Both the position numbers and the translations under genes were made by a program. Positions 1-6,176 of a stretch of DNA of 7,194 nucleotides are shown piece after piece (within the stretch, counting starts at the first letter, position 1; every line of letters begins with the position of its first letter). This DNA comes from Sphingomonas sp. (lineage in GTDB: Bacteria > Pseudomonadota > Alphaproteobacteria > Sphingomonadales > Sphingomonadaceae): assembly GCA_013812805.1 (NCBI GenBank), contig JACCSV010000194.1, forward strand, positions 1 through 7,194. The letters are read 5' to 3'. The notes under the pieces are model-generated. The model did not search any database. It saw only the letters and a program-made list of their open reading frames with translations, and had not been told where the DNA came from.

Positions 1-1
1 C

Positions 2-1297
2 CTAAAGGACAAGCTTACCCCCAAGGCAATCGTCGCCGCGCTGGACGAGCATATCGTCGGCCAGGATGACGCCAAGAAGGCGGTCGCGGTCGCGCTTCGC
101 AACCGCTGGCGCCGGCAGCAGCTGGGGCCAGAACTTCGCGAGGAAGTGACGCCCAAAAACATATTGATGATCGGGCCGACGGGCTGCGGCAAGACCGAGA
201 TCAGCCGGCGGCTGGCGAAGCTTGCCGACGCTCCGTTCGTCAAGGTCGAGGCGACCAAGTTCACCGAGGTCGGTTACGTCGGGCGCGACGTCGAGCAGAT
301 CGGCCGCGACCTGGTCGAGGAAGCGGTTCGGCTGGAGCGCGAGCGGCGGCGAACCGCGGTGCGGATGGCGGCGGAGGAAGCGGCGATGGAGCGGCTGCTC
401 GATGCGCTGACCGGCAAGGGATCGAGCACCGCGACCCGCGACAGCTTCAAGCAGCGCTTCGCCGACGGCAGCCTGGCTTTGGCGGAGGTCGAAATCGAGG
501 TCGACGAAGCGCCAGCGATGCCGTTCGAAATCCCCGGAATGGGTGCGCAGATGTTCGATTTGAAGTCGATCATGGGCAAGGCGATGGGCCAGGGCGCGCG
601 CCAGCGCCGCAAGCTGAAAGTGCCGGAAGCCTTTGCCCGGCTGACCGACGAGGAAGCCGACCGCCGCCTCGACCCCGACGACATCAACCGCGCTGCGCTT
701 GCCGACGCCGAGGCCAACGGCATCGTCTTCCTCGACGAGATCGACAAGATCGCGGTCAGCGACGTTCGCGGCGGGTCGATCAGCCGCGAAGGCGTTCAGC
801 GCGACCTGCTGCCGCTGATCGAGGGGACGACGGTGGCGACCAAATACGGGCCGCTCAAGACCGACCACATCCTGTTCATTGCCTCGGGCGCGTTTCACAT
901 CGCCAAGCCGGCGGACCTGCTTCCCGAATTGCAGGGGCGGTTGCCGATCCGCGTCGAATTAAAGGCGCTGACGCAGCAGGATTTCGTGCGCATCCTCTCG
1001 CAGACGCGGGCCAGCCTGACCGAGCAGTACAAGGCATTGCTCGCGACCGAGGGCGTGACCGTGAATTTCGCCGAGGACGGGATCGAGGGGCTGGCGCGGA
1101 TCGCCGCCGAAGTGAACGAGGCGCTGGAGAATATCGGCGCGCGGCGGCTGCAGACGGTGATGGAGAAATTGCTCGAGGAGATCAGCTTCGAAGCCGAGGA
1201 CCGCCGCGGCGAGACGCTGACTGTCGATGCGCAATTCGTCGACCAGCAACTCGCCGGAATCGCCAAGGACGCCGACCTCAGCCGCTACGTGCTTTAG
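2..1297 (+). CDS. hslU: ATP-dependent protease ATPase subunit HslU (5' end just outside window)
   Basis: HslU is the AAA+ unfoldase that forms a hexameric ring on the HslV peptidase, unfolds cytoplasmic substrates using ATP and feeds them into HslV. The visible 431 codons carry all landmarks: the N-terminal LTPKAIVAALDEHIVGQ region, Walker A GPTGCGKT (visible residues 58-65), the central pore loop GYVG (91-94), an inserted I-domain (about 110-230), Walker B IVFLDEID (241-248), the ELQGRLPIR segment, a GARRL sensor-2 stretch, and the C-terminal SRYVL tail. In this family the tail inserts into HslV. Aligned by eye with E. coli HslU (443 aa), the frame is open from the first complete codon and only a few N-terminal residues, including the start, are missing. 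hslV normally lies immediately upstream, here outside the window. The I-domain is slightly shorter than in E. coli, as in other alphaproteobacteria. The gene ends in TAG, directly touching the convergent hydrolase gene. Confidence 0.97.
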   Translation, partial: LKDKLTPKAIVAALDEHIVGQDDAKKAVAVALRNRWRRQQLGPELREEVTPKNILMIGPTGCGKTEISRRLAKLADAPFVKVEATKFTEVGYVGRDVEQIGRDLVEEAVRLERERRRTAVRMAAEEAAMERLLDALTGKGSSTATRDSFKQRFADGSLALAEVEIEVDEAPAMPFEIPGMGAQMFDLKSIMGKAMGQGARQRRKLKVPEAFARLTDEEADRRLDPDDINRAALADAEANGIVFLDEIDKIAVSDVRGGSISREGVQRDLLPLIEGTTVATKYGPLKTDHILFIASGAFHIAKPADLLPELQGRLPIRVELKALTQQDFVRILSQTRASLTEQYKALLATEGVTVNFAEDGIEGLARIAAEVNEALENIGARRLQTVMEKLLEEISFEAEDRRGETLTVDAQFVDQQLAGIAKDADLSRYVL

Positions 1298-2230
1298 CTA
1301 TTTCGCCAGGAAGGCGCTGACGTCGCGGGCGAAGCGGTCGGGCTCCTCGACGAACATGTAGTGGCCGCGGCCTTCATATTCCATGAGACGCGCAGCCGGC
1401 AGCTTCGCAACGAAGGCCTGCAGCGGCTCGACCACCGCCTGGAAATCCCTGGAACCGCCGATGACCAGTACGGGCATGGTCAGCCGGTCGGCGTGCTTTA
1501 AACGGTATTCCATGAAGCCCTGCTTGGCCAAAGCAGTGAATATCTCGCCGGTGTTCTTCATGCCGTCGGCTGAGCCGGCGTCGTTGACCAGCTTCATGAT
1601 CGCGGGATCGGGATACATCGCACCGTCGATGAATTGCCGGCCGGCGACGGAGGTATTGCAGCGATGGCTCGAGCCTTCTCGAACGTTGGCGAGGGCCTCG
1701 GCATAGAGCTTGGGGTCGAGCTTCTGCAGCCGGTCGCAGTGGACGTCGACCGCAGCCGGGAGGTCGACAACCGCACCGGTCAGGATGAGGTGCGACACAC
1801 GCTCGGGATATTTGCCTGCATATTCGAGCGCCAGAACCGTGCCGAAGCTGTGACCGATCAGCGCAATGCGCTCGGCGTTCCAGTGGCGGCGCAGCTTCTC
1901 GAGGTCGTCGACCATCAGGTCGAGTGAATATTCCTTTTTCCAATGTTTTTCGGAGCGGCCGCTGCCGCGCTGGTCGAGGTAGATCATGCGATTGGCGCGC
2001 TCGAGTCCGGGGCCCGCGAACCGTGCGAAGGGTTCGCTGCCCTGCCCCGGCCCACCGTGCAGGAAGACGACGGGGGTCCCCTGCGGCTGGCCGGCGACGC
2101 GGTACCAGAGGCGTACGCCGTTGATCACGACATTGTGCTCGCCGGCGCCGAGCGGCGGGCCGGTCTGCGCCGCGGCAGGGCTGGAGACGAGCGCGAGCAA
2201 AGCGAAAAGCAACAGGCCGAACCGGGTCAT
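1298..2230 (-). CDS. Secreted alpha/beta hydrolase, proline iminopeptidase-like (S33 family)
   Basis: This 310-residue alpha/beta-hydrolase has a signal peptide: MTR, a hydrophobic stretch at residues 4-15, then SSPAAA-Q with probable cleavage after A21. The mature enzyme is therefore probably periplasmic. Visible landmarks are the oxyanion motif HGGPG (58-62), DQRGSGRS (86-93, typical of proline iminopeptidases), the nucleophile elbow GHSFG with Ser128, the probable acid Asp262 in GGSRD, and His290 in GRGHY. A helical cap lies at about 155-245. The only two cysteines, C165 and C191, both fall in the cap and could form a disulfide. S33 enzymes remove N-terminal proline from peptides, but many relatives are esterases or other hydrolases, so the substrate is open. 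The ATG at 2230 is chosen because it gives an intact signal peptide and has an AAAGGGG ribosome site (2237-2243) 6 nt upstream. The gene follows the DUF2459 gene on the same strand after 61 nt and may be co-transcribed with it. Confidence 0.9.
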   Translation of the reverse strand: MTRFGLLLFALLALVSSPAAAQTGPPLGAGEHNVVINGVRLWYRVAGQPQGTPVVFLHGGPGQGSEPFARFAGPGLERANRMIYLDQRGSGRSEKHWKKEYSLDLMVDDLEKLRRHWNAERIALIGHSFGTVLALEYAGKYPERVSHLILTGAVVDLPAAVDVHCDRLQKLDPKLYAEALANVREGSSHRCNTSVAGRQFIDGAMYPDPAIMKLVNDAGSADGMKNTGEIFTALAKQGFMEYRLKHADRLTMPVLVIGGSRDFQAVVEPLQAFVAKLPAARLMEYEGRGHYMFVEEPDRFARDVSAFLAK

Positions 2231-2236
2231 GCGCCA

Positions 2237-2243
2237 CCCCTTT
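2237..2243 (-). promoter_or_regulatory. Ribosome binding site of the S33-type hydrolase gene
   Basis: On the minus strand AAAGGGG sits 6 nt before the ATG at 2230. It is the clearest Shine-Dalgarno-like sequence in the window and supports this start over any internal methionine. Confidence 0.6.
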
Positions 2244-2261
2244 AAAACCGGGCGAATGGTA

Positions 2262-2285
2262 CAGCTCTTGCGAGCTGCCGCAAGA
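2262..2285 (-). other. Overlapping, mutually exclusive hairpins between the DUF2459 and hydrolase genes
   Basis: Read on the minus strand, two stems compete for the same bases. The first is TCTTGCG/CGCAAGA, 7 bp with a 6-nt loop (2285 to 2266). The second is CAGCTC/GAGCTG, 6 bp closed by a GCAA tetraloop, a GNRA type that stabilises RNA hairpins (2277 to 2262). Neither is followed by a U-run, so this is not a standard intrinsic terminator. It lies about 32 nt before the hydrolase start codon. A role in processing, attenuation or mRNA stability is inference only. Confidence 0.4.
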
Positions 2286-2291
2286 TGTCAG

Positions 2292-2990
2292 TTAAGCCGG
2301 TTCCTGATGCTTCCGGTATCGCCACAGCAACCCTTGCGCGAACGGCGGCCAGGCGCTGGTCTCGACGCCGGCGAGGCGCAGGCGAGTTGCGACCCAGCTG
2401 TTGCAGGTGCGGATGGCGCTGGCCTTGCCGCGGGCTCGGTAAAAGGCGTCGGCGGGGCCGTAGCCGGGATGGTCGATCTTTCTCGGCCGCCCGTTCTCAT
2501 TGAGATCGAAGTCGGAGCGGATCGCGGCCCATAGCCGGCGGTATTCCTCCGGGCGCAAGCGGATCTCGCGCAGCGCATATTTGGGGTCCGCCACCCATTC
2601 GACGTGCATGACGCTGTTGCCGCCGGTCAGCCCCGACCAGATCGTCCTGAGCTTGATGTCGCGCCAGCGCGGCGTTTCCAGATACACCCGCTCCTCGCCC
2701 GCACCGAAGGCGATCCACTGCGCTTGCGGGTCAGGGGCGGCAAAATCGCTCTTGGGCACCAGCGGTGTCCAGTCGAGGCCGGCGGCGCGGGCCGGCATCA
2801 CCAGGTCGGCGTGGATGCCATTGTCGGCGAGATAGACGGTGATGCCGTCTTCGGGCTCGATCCAGCCGCGGTTGACCGGCACCAGCGAGCCGATCAGCGC
2901 CGCCAGCAGGTATAGCGCCGGGATGGCCGCCAGCGGCAGCCACCAGTAGCGCCAGTTACCGCGCGCTTTGCGCCTTCTGCGTCTTGCCAC
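2292..2990 (-). CDS. DUF2459 / TIGR02117 family membrane-anchored protein, function unknown
   Basis: This 232-residue protein begins with an arginine-rich cytoplasmic tail (residues 3-14), followed by one membrane segment (about 18-39) and a domain that should face the periplasm. That domain matches from memory the DUF2459/TIGR02117 family: ITVYLADNGIHADLVMP (50-66), WIAFGAGEERVYLETPRW (92-109), MHVEW (128-132), HPGYGPADAFY (174-184) and TCNSW (195-199). The family has no established reaction that I know of. His60, His129 and Cys196 stand out as possible catalytic residues. The start is GTG at 2990, because no in-frame ATG was found just upstream and the next methionine (M65) would remove the membrane anchor. 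No strong ribosome site is visible before it. It is the first gene of a probable two-gene leftward unit with the S33-type hydrolase, divergent from the tRNA-yajC-secDF block. Confidence 0.85.
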   Translation of the reverse strand: MARRRRRKARGNWRYWWLPLAAIPALYLLAALIGSLVPVNRGWIEPEDGITVYLADNGIHADLVMPARAAGLDWTPLVPKSDFAAPDPQAQWIAFGAGEERVYLETPRWRDIKLRTIWSGLTGGNSVMHVEWVADPKYALREIRLRPEEYRRLWAAIRSDFDLNENGRPRKIDHPGYGPADAFYRARGKASAIRTCNSWVATRLRLAGVETSAWPPFAQGLLWRYRKHQEPA

Positions 2991-3005
2991 GCGACCCGCT
3001 TCGAC

Positions 3006-3034
3006 TTGCCTTCGTCCAAGCGCAACCCTAGATG
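3006..3034 (+). promoter_or_regulatory. Candidate sigma-70-type promoter for tRNA-Pro and downstream genes
   Basis: TTGCCT (3006-3011, 4 of 6 matches to TTGACA) and TAGATG (3029-3034, 3 of 6 matches to TATAAT) are separated by exactly 17 nt. A GC-rich discriminator (CGCCACTCGCC) follows, a feature common at stable-RNA promoters under stringent control. Transcription would start near 3041 and leave a leader of about 46 nt before the tRNA. The match is weak in the -10 box. No comparably good promoter was seen for the divergent gene. Confidence 0.35.
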
Positions 3035-3055
3035 CGCCACTCGCCGTTCCGGGAT

Positions 3056-3080
3056 GCCGCTCGCATCCGCGAGGGGCGGC
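3056..3080 (+). other. Hairpin in the 5' leader of the tRNA-Pro transcript
   Basis: GCCG-CTCGC (3056-3064) pairs with GCGAG-(GGG bulge)-CGGC (3069-3080) around an ATCC loop, giving nine mostly G-C pairs with a three-base bulge. It ends 6 nt before the mature tRNA 5' end. A shorter alternative stem, GGATGC/GCATCC (3052-3057 and 3063-3068), competes with it. No T-run follows, so it is not an intrinsic terminator. It may affect RNase P cleavage or leader stability, which is inference. Confidence 0.45.
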
Positions 3081-3086
3081 GTCGGT

Positions 3087-3163
3087 CGGGGCGTAGCGCA
3101 GCCTGGTAGCGCATCACACTGGGGGTGTGGGGGTCGCTGGTTCGAATCCAGTCGCCCCGACCA
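3087..3163 (+). tRNA. tRNA-Pro, anticodon GGG
   Basis: This is a complete 77-nt cloverleaf. The acceptor stem is CGGGGCG (3087-3093) with CGCCCCG (3153-3159), followed by discriminator A3160 and an encoded CCA (3161-3163). The D stem is GCGC/GCGC (3096-3099 and 3109-3112). The anticodon stem is TCACA/TGTGG (3114-3118 and 3126-3130) with loop CTGGGGG and anticodon GGG at 3121-3123. The T arm is GCTGG-TTCGAAT-CCAGT (3136-3152), with a G-T wobble at its base. The tRNA reads CCC and CCU proline codons. The next gene, yajC, begins 29 nt after the CCA on the same strand with no hairpin or T-run between them, so the tRNA may be cut out of a longer transcript that also carries yajC-secDF. Confidence 0.97.
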
Positions 3164-3192
3164 CCTACGTGCAAGGGATCTTTAGAACCGCA

Positions 3193-3531
3193 ATGTCCAC
3201 CCCAGATATCTTCGCCATCACCCTTGCCGCAGCAGCACCTGGCGCGGGAGCTGCTTTTTTCGTGCAGATGTTCCCGCTGCTACTGATCTTCGTCATTTTC
3301 TATTTCCTGATGATCCGGCCGCAGCAAAAGCGGGTGAAGGAGCATCAGGCCAACATCGCCGCGGTCAAGAAGGGTGACGAGGTCATCACTGGCGGCGGGC
3401 TTCGCGGCCGGGCGACGCGGGTCACCGACGATGAGGTCGAAGTGGAGCTCGCGCAGGGCGTGCGGGTGCGAGCGGTCAAGTCGACGCTCACCCAGGTGAT
3501 CAATCCCGCGACCAAGCCGGCCAACGACTAG
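3193..3531 (+). CDS. yajC: Sec translocon accessory protein YajC
   Basis: YajC is a small inner-membrane protein that associates with SecD and SecF and accompanies the SecYEG channel; its exact contribution to export is modest and unsettled. This 112-residue protein has a short N-terminal stretch rich in Ala and Gly, one membrane helix (about 21-41, FFVQMFPLLLIFVIFYFLMI), the family signature RPQQKR right after it (42-47), and a cytoplasmic beta-rich domain with GDEVITGGG (61-69). The ATG at 3193 is preferred. The frame continues 22 codons further upstream to an ATG at 3127, but that extension would be translated from the tRNA-Pro sequence and ends the domain match. The ribosome site is poor: AAGGGA at 3173-3178 lies about 14 nt upstream. 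secD follows after 12 nt, the usual yajC-secD-secF order. Confidence 0.95.
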   Translation: MSTPDIFAITLAAAAPGAGAAFFVQMFPLLLIFVIFYFLMIRPQQKRVKEHQANIAAVKKGDEVITGGGLRGRATRVTDDEVEVELAQGVRVRAVKSTLTQVINPATKPAND

Positions 3532-3543
3532 GCGCAGCCGCAG

Positions 3544-5130
3544 ATGCTGGATTTCCCGCGCTGGAAAGTGCTGTCCATTTGGGGGATGGTGGCGCTTGGC
3601 CTGCTGTTTGCCATCCCGAGCCTGCTTCCGGGCACTATCGCCGAGCGCTACGGCGCCTGGCTTCCCAATTACGAGGTCGCGCTTGGTCTAGACCTTTCGG
3701 GCGGAAGCCAGCTGCTGCTCGAAGCCGACGCCGCCGATGCCGCCAAGCAGCGCATCCAGAAGCTCGAGGACACGGTCACGACCGAGCTTCGCCGCAATCC
3801 CCGGATCGAGATCGGCGACCTTTCCAGCAGTGGCGGGCGGTTGTCGTTCGTCGTCCGCGACCCGACCCAGGTCGATGCCGCGGTGGAGCGGATGCGCACC
3901 CTCAGCCGCCCGGTCGGCCTCACCGGCACCCGCGACTGGGACGTCGGAGTCCTCGATCTCAACCGGGTGGTGCTGACCCCGACCGATGCCGGTTCGCAGC
4001 AGGCGTTGCGCGACTCGATGACCCTCGCCCGCGATGTCGTGCGCCGCCGGATCGACCCCAGCGGGACCAAGGAAGTTACGGTCATCAACCAGGGCCAGCG
4101 CCGGATTCTGGTGCAGGTACCGGGCGTTGAAGACCCCGAGGCGCTGAAGGATCTGATCGGCCAGACCGCGCGGCTGGAGTTCAAGCTGGTCGACCTTGAG
4201 GCCGACCCCGACCAGGTCGCGCAGGGCCGGGCCCCGCCCGGGAGCCAGGTGCTGCCGCTGGTCGACGGCGGCGCGATGGCGGTCAAGCGCCGGGTGATGG
4301 TGTCGGGCGACCAGCTGGTCGATGCGCGTCAGGGCTTCGACCAGGACGGCCGCCCGGTGGTCGACATCACCTTCAACCCCACCGGTGCCCGCCGCTTCGG
4401 CCGGGCGACGCAGGATAATGTCAACAAGCCGTTCGCGATCATCCTCGACGACCAGATCCTTTCGGCGCCCAACATCATTGAACCGATCCTCGGCGGGCGC
4501 GCGAACATCAGCGGCAGTTTCACCGTCGAGAGCGCCAACCAGCTGGCGATCAGCCTCGCCTCGGGCCAGCTGCCGGTGAAGCTCAATGTCATCGAGGAGC
4601 GGACGGTCAGCCCCGAGCTCGGCCGCGATTCGATCCGCGAAGGCGCGATCGCCAGTGCCGTCGCGACCGTGGCGGTGATGGTCTTCATGCTGGTCACTTA
4701 CGGCCGCTTCGGCGTCTATGCGACCATCGGCCTGATCGTGAACGCCTTGCTGATCCTGGCCGGCCTTGCGATTTTCGGGTCGGCGCTGACGCTTCCCGGG
4801 ATCGCGGGCTTCGTCCTCACCATCGGCGCCGCGGTCGACGCCAACGTGCTGATCAACGAGCGAATACGCGAAGAGCAGAGGCGCGGGCGCAAGGTCGTCG
4901 ACGCGATCGAGACCGGGTATCGGGAGGCCTCGACGGCGATCTTCGATGCCAACATCACCAACGTCATCGCCGCGGCTCTGATGTATTATTTCGGCTCAGG
5001 CCCGATCCGCGGCTTTGCGGTGGTGCTGATGATCGGAATCGTCACCTCGGTGTTCACCGCCGTCACTCTGACGCGAATGACCGTTGCGCTGTGGGTCAAG
5101 CGCAAGCGGCCGCGCGAACTCTACATCTAA
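3544..5130 (+). CDS. secD: Protein translocase subunit SecD
   Basis: SecD forms a complex with SecF in the inner membrane and uses the proton gradient to pull exported proteins out of SecYEG on the periplasmic side. The 528 residues fit the alphaproteobacterial length and are shorter than E. coli SecD (615). Visible parts are membrane helix 1 (about 10-28), the D1 motif GLDLSGGSQLLLEAD (48-62), a large periplasmic domain to about residue 365, then helices at about 369-386, 392-411, 414-437, 466-483 and 488-517. The conserved GAAVDANVLINERIREE segment (428-444) includes Asp432, matching the acidic residue linked to proton-driven function in this family. The C-terminus is basic (KRKRPREL). The ATG at 3544 is 12 nt after yajC stops and has no clear ribosome site, so translation may be coupled to yajC. 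secF starts 13 nt after the stop codon. Confidence 0.97.
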   Translation: MLDFPRWKVLSIWGMVALGLLFAIPSLLPGTIAERYGAWLPNYEVALGLDLSGGSQLLLEADAADAAKQRIQKLEDTVTTELRRNPRIEIGDLSSSGGRLSFVVRDPTQVDAAVERMRTLSRPVGLTGTRDWDVGVLDLNRVVLTPTDAGSQQALRDSMTLARDVVRRRIDPSGTKEVTVINQGQRRILVQVPGVEDPEALKDLIGQTARLEFKLVDLEADPDQVAQGRAPPGSQVLPLVDGGAMAVKRRVMVSGDQLVDARQGFDQDGRPVVDITFNPTGARRFGRATQDNVNKPFAIILDDQILSAPNIIEPILGGRANISGSFTVESANQLAISLASGQLPVKLNVIEERTVSPELGRDSIREGAIASAVATVAVMVFMLVTYGRFGVYATIGLIVNALLILAGLAIFGSALTLPGIAGFVLTIGAAVDANVLINERIREEQRRGRKVVDAIETGYREASTAIFDANITNVIAAALMYYFGSGPIRGFAVVLMIGIVTSVFTAVTLTRMTVALWVKRKRPRELYI

Positions 5131-5143
5131 AGGCAATCAGCGA

Positions 5144-6094
5144 ATGCGGCTGCTCAAGCTTATCCCCGACAATACCAACCTCGACTTCATGCGCTGGCGC
5201 AACCTTGCGGCGCTGATTTCGCTCGCCCTGGTCATCGCCTCGCTGGTGGTGCTCGGCGTCCGCGGCCTCAACCTCGGAATCGACTTCGTCGGCGGGCAGA
5301 TGGTCCGCACCACCTTCGCCCAGCCGGTTGTAATCGACGATCTTCGCGCCAAGGTCAGCGCGCTTGGCCAGGGCGACGCGACCATCCAGGAAATCGGCAG
5401 TTCGCAAACCTATCAGATCCGCCTGCCCAAGCCGGAAGGGCCCGAATCCGCGGCGGCGGCCGCAGTCAGCGAGCTGCGATCGATGATCCAGCGGGAATAT
5501 CCCGGCGCCAAGGTTGCCGCCGGCGAGTCGGTGTCCGGAAAGGTTAGCGGCGAGCTGGCCAGGGACGGCGCGCTGGCAATCGGCCTGGCGATGCTGGGAG
5601 TCGCGATTTACATCTGGTTCCGCTTCGAATGGCATTTCGGGGTCGGCGCGCTGGTCACCTTGTTCCACGACGTGTCGCTGATGCTCGGCTTCTTCGCCGC
5701 CTTCCAGTTGCAGGTCGACCTCAACATCGTCGCCGGATTCCTCGCGATCGTCGGATATTCGCTCAACGACACGGTGGTCATCTACGACCGGATCCGCGAG
5801 AATCTGCGCAAGTTCCGCAAGATGGCGATCGTCGCCCTGATCAACCTGTCGCTCAACGAGACGCTGTCGCGAACCCTGGTCACCTCGACTTCGATCCTGC
5901 TGGCGCTGGGAATGCTGTTGGCGCTCGGCCCGCAGACGATCTTCGGGCTGACCCTGTCGATCTTCATCGGCACCCTGATCGGGACGTATTCGTCCATTTA
6001 TATTTCCGCATCGATGCTGATCTGGCTGGGGCTGACTCCGGACAGTTTCGTCCGCGGCGATCCGGCCGACCCGCCCGCCCAGCAACCCGCCTGA
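5144..6094 (+). CDS. secF: Protein translocase subunit SecF
   Basis: SecF is the partner of SecD in the proton-driven export motor of the inner membrane. The 316 residues are a normal length. Landmarks are membrane helix 1 (about 20-39), the GIDFVGG motif (45-51), a periplasmic domain (about 52-140), and a C-terminal bundle of five helices. The bundle includes VGYSLNDTVVIYDRIREN (N208 and D209), the SecF counterpart of the SecD acidic segment, and FGLTLSIFIGTLIGTYSSIY near the end. The C-terminal tail is proline-rich (DPADPPAQQPA). The frame is open upstream into the secD 3' end, but the ATG at 5144 begins the family's N-terminus (MRLLKLIPDNTNLDFMRWR). It also has an AAAGG ribosome site at 5129-5133, which overlaps the secD stop codon. 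Confidence 0.97.
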   Translation: MRLLKLIPDNTNLDFMRWRNLAALISLALVIASLVVLGVRGLNLGIDFVGGQMVRTTFAQPVVIDDLRAKVSALGQGDATIQEIGSSQTYQIRLPKPEGPESAAAAAVSELRSMIQREYPGAKVAAGESVSGKVSGELARDGALAIGLAMLGVAIYIWFRFEWHFGVGALVTLFHDVSLMLGFFAAFQLQVDLNIVAGFLAIVGYSLNDTVVIYDRIRENLRKFRKMAIVALINLSLNETLSRTLVTSTSILLALGMLLALGPQTIFGLTLSIFIGTLIGTYSSIYISASMLIWLGLTPDSFVRGDPADPPAQQPA

Positions 6095-6111
6095 CCGTTC
6101 GTTCAGCAATA

Positions 6112-6145
6112 GCCAAGGTGGCCCCAGCCATCTTGAGCGCTTGGC
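6112..6145 (+). other. Foldable segment between secF and bamD
   Basis: GGTGGC-CCCA-GCCATC forms a 6-bp stem with one G-U pair (6117-6132). Flanking GCCAAG (6112-6117) can pair with CTTGGC (6140-6145), so the two can stack as one longer structure with an 8-nt bulge if one pair is given up. No T-run follows, so a classical intrinsic terminator is not supported. The rest of this 82-nt gap holds the bamD ribosome site and nothing else that I recognise. Confidence 0.4.
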
Positions 6146-6167
6146 CTGCCCGAGACGCCACGCTAAT

Positions 6168-6171
6168 GAGG
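6168..6171 (+). promoter_or_regulatory. Ribosome binding site of bamD
   Basis: GAGG is placed 5 nt before the ATG at 6177. It supports this start over the in-frame ATG at 6141, which would put twelve charged or polar residues before the lipoprotein signal peptide. Confidence 0.55.
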
Positions 6172-6176
6172 TTCCC

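Noticed and set aside
2..898. A 298-codon open frame on the minus strand antisense to hslU
   Set aside because: It lies wholly within the strongly supported hslU gene, has no recognisable domain, and is the kind of long shadow frame expected in GC-rich coding DNA.
1374..2237. A 287-codon minus-strand frame overlapping the hydrolase in another register
   Set aside because: It is Arg-, Ala- and Pro-rich with no motif, whereas the frame ending at 1298 has a signal peptide and a complete catalytic triad.
3087..3163. tRNA-Pro as an integration site for a mobile element
   Set aside because: The tRNA is followed directly by yajC-secDF, with no integrase gene and no repeated tRNA 3' fragment seen in the window.
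3127..3192. N-terminal extension of YajC from an upstream in-frame ATG
   Set aside because: The extra residues (GVAGSNPVAPTT and neighbours) are translated from the tRNA-Pro sequence, a common annotation artefact. The family N-terminus starts at 3193.
6133..6169. Promoter-like boxes before bamD (TTGAGC or TTGGCC with TAATGA or GCTAAT)
   Set aside because: No pair combines good boxes with correct spacing, and the -10 candidates overlap or touch the ribosome site, leaving almost no leader.
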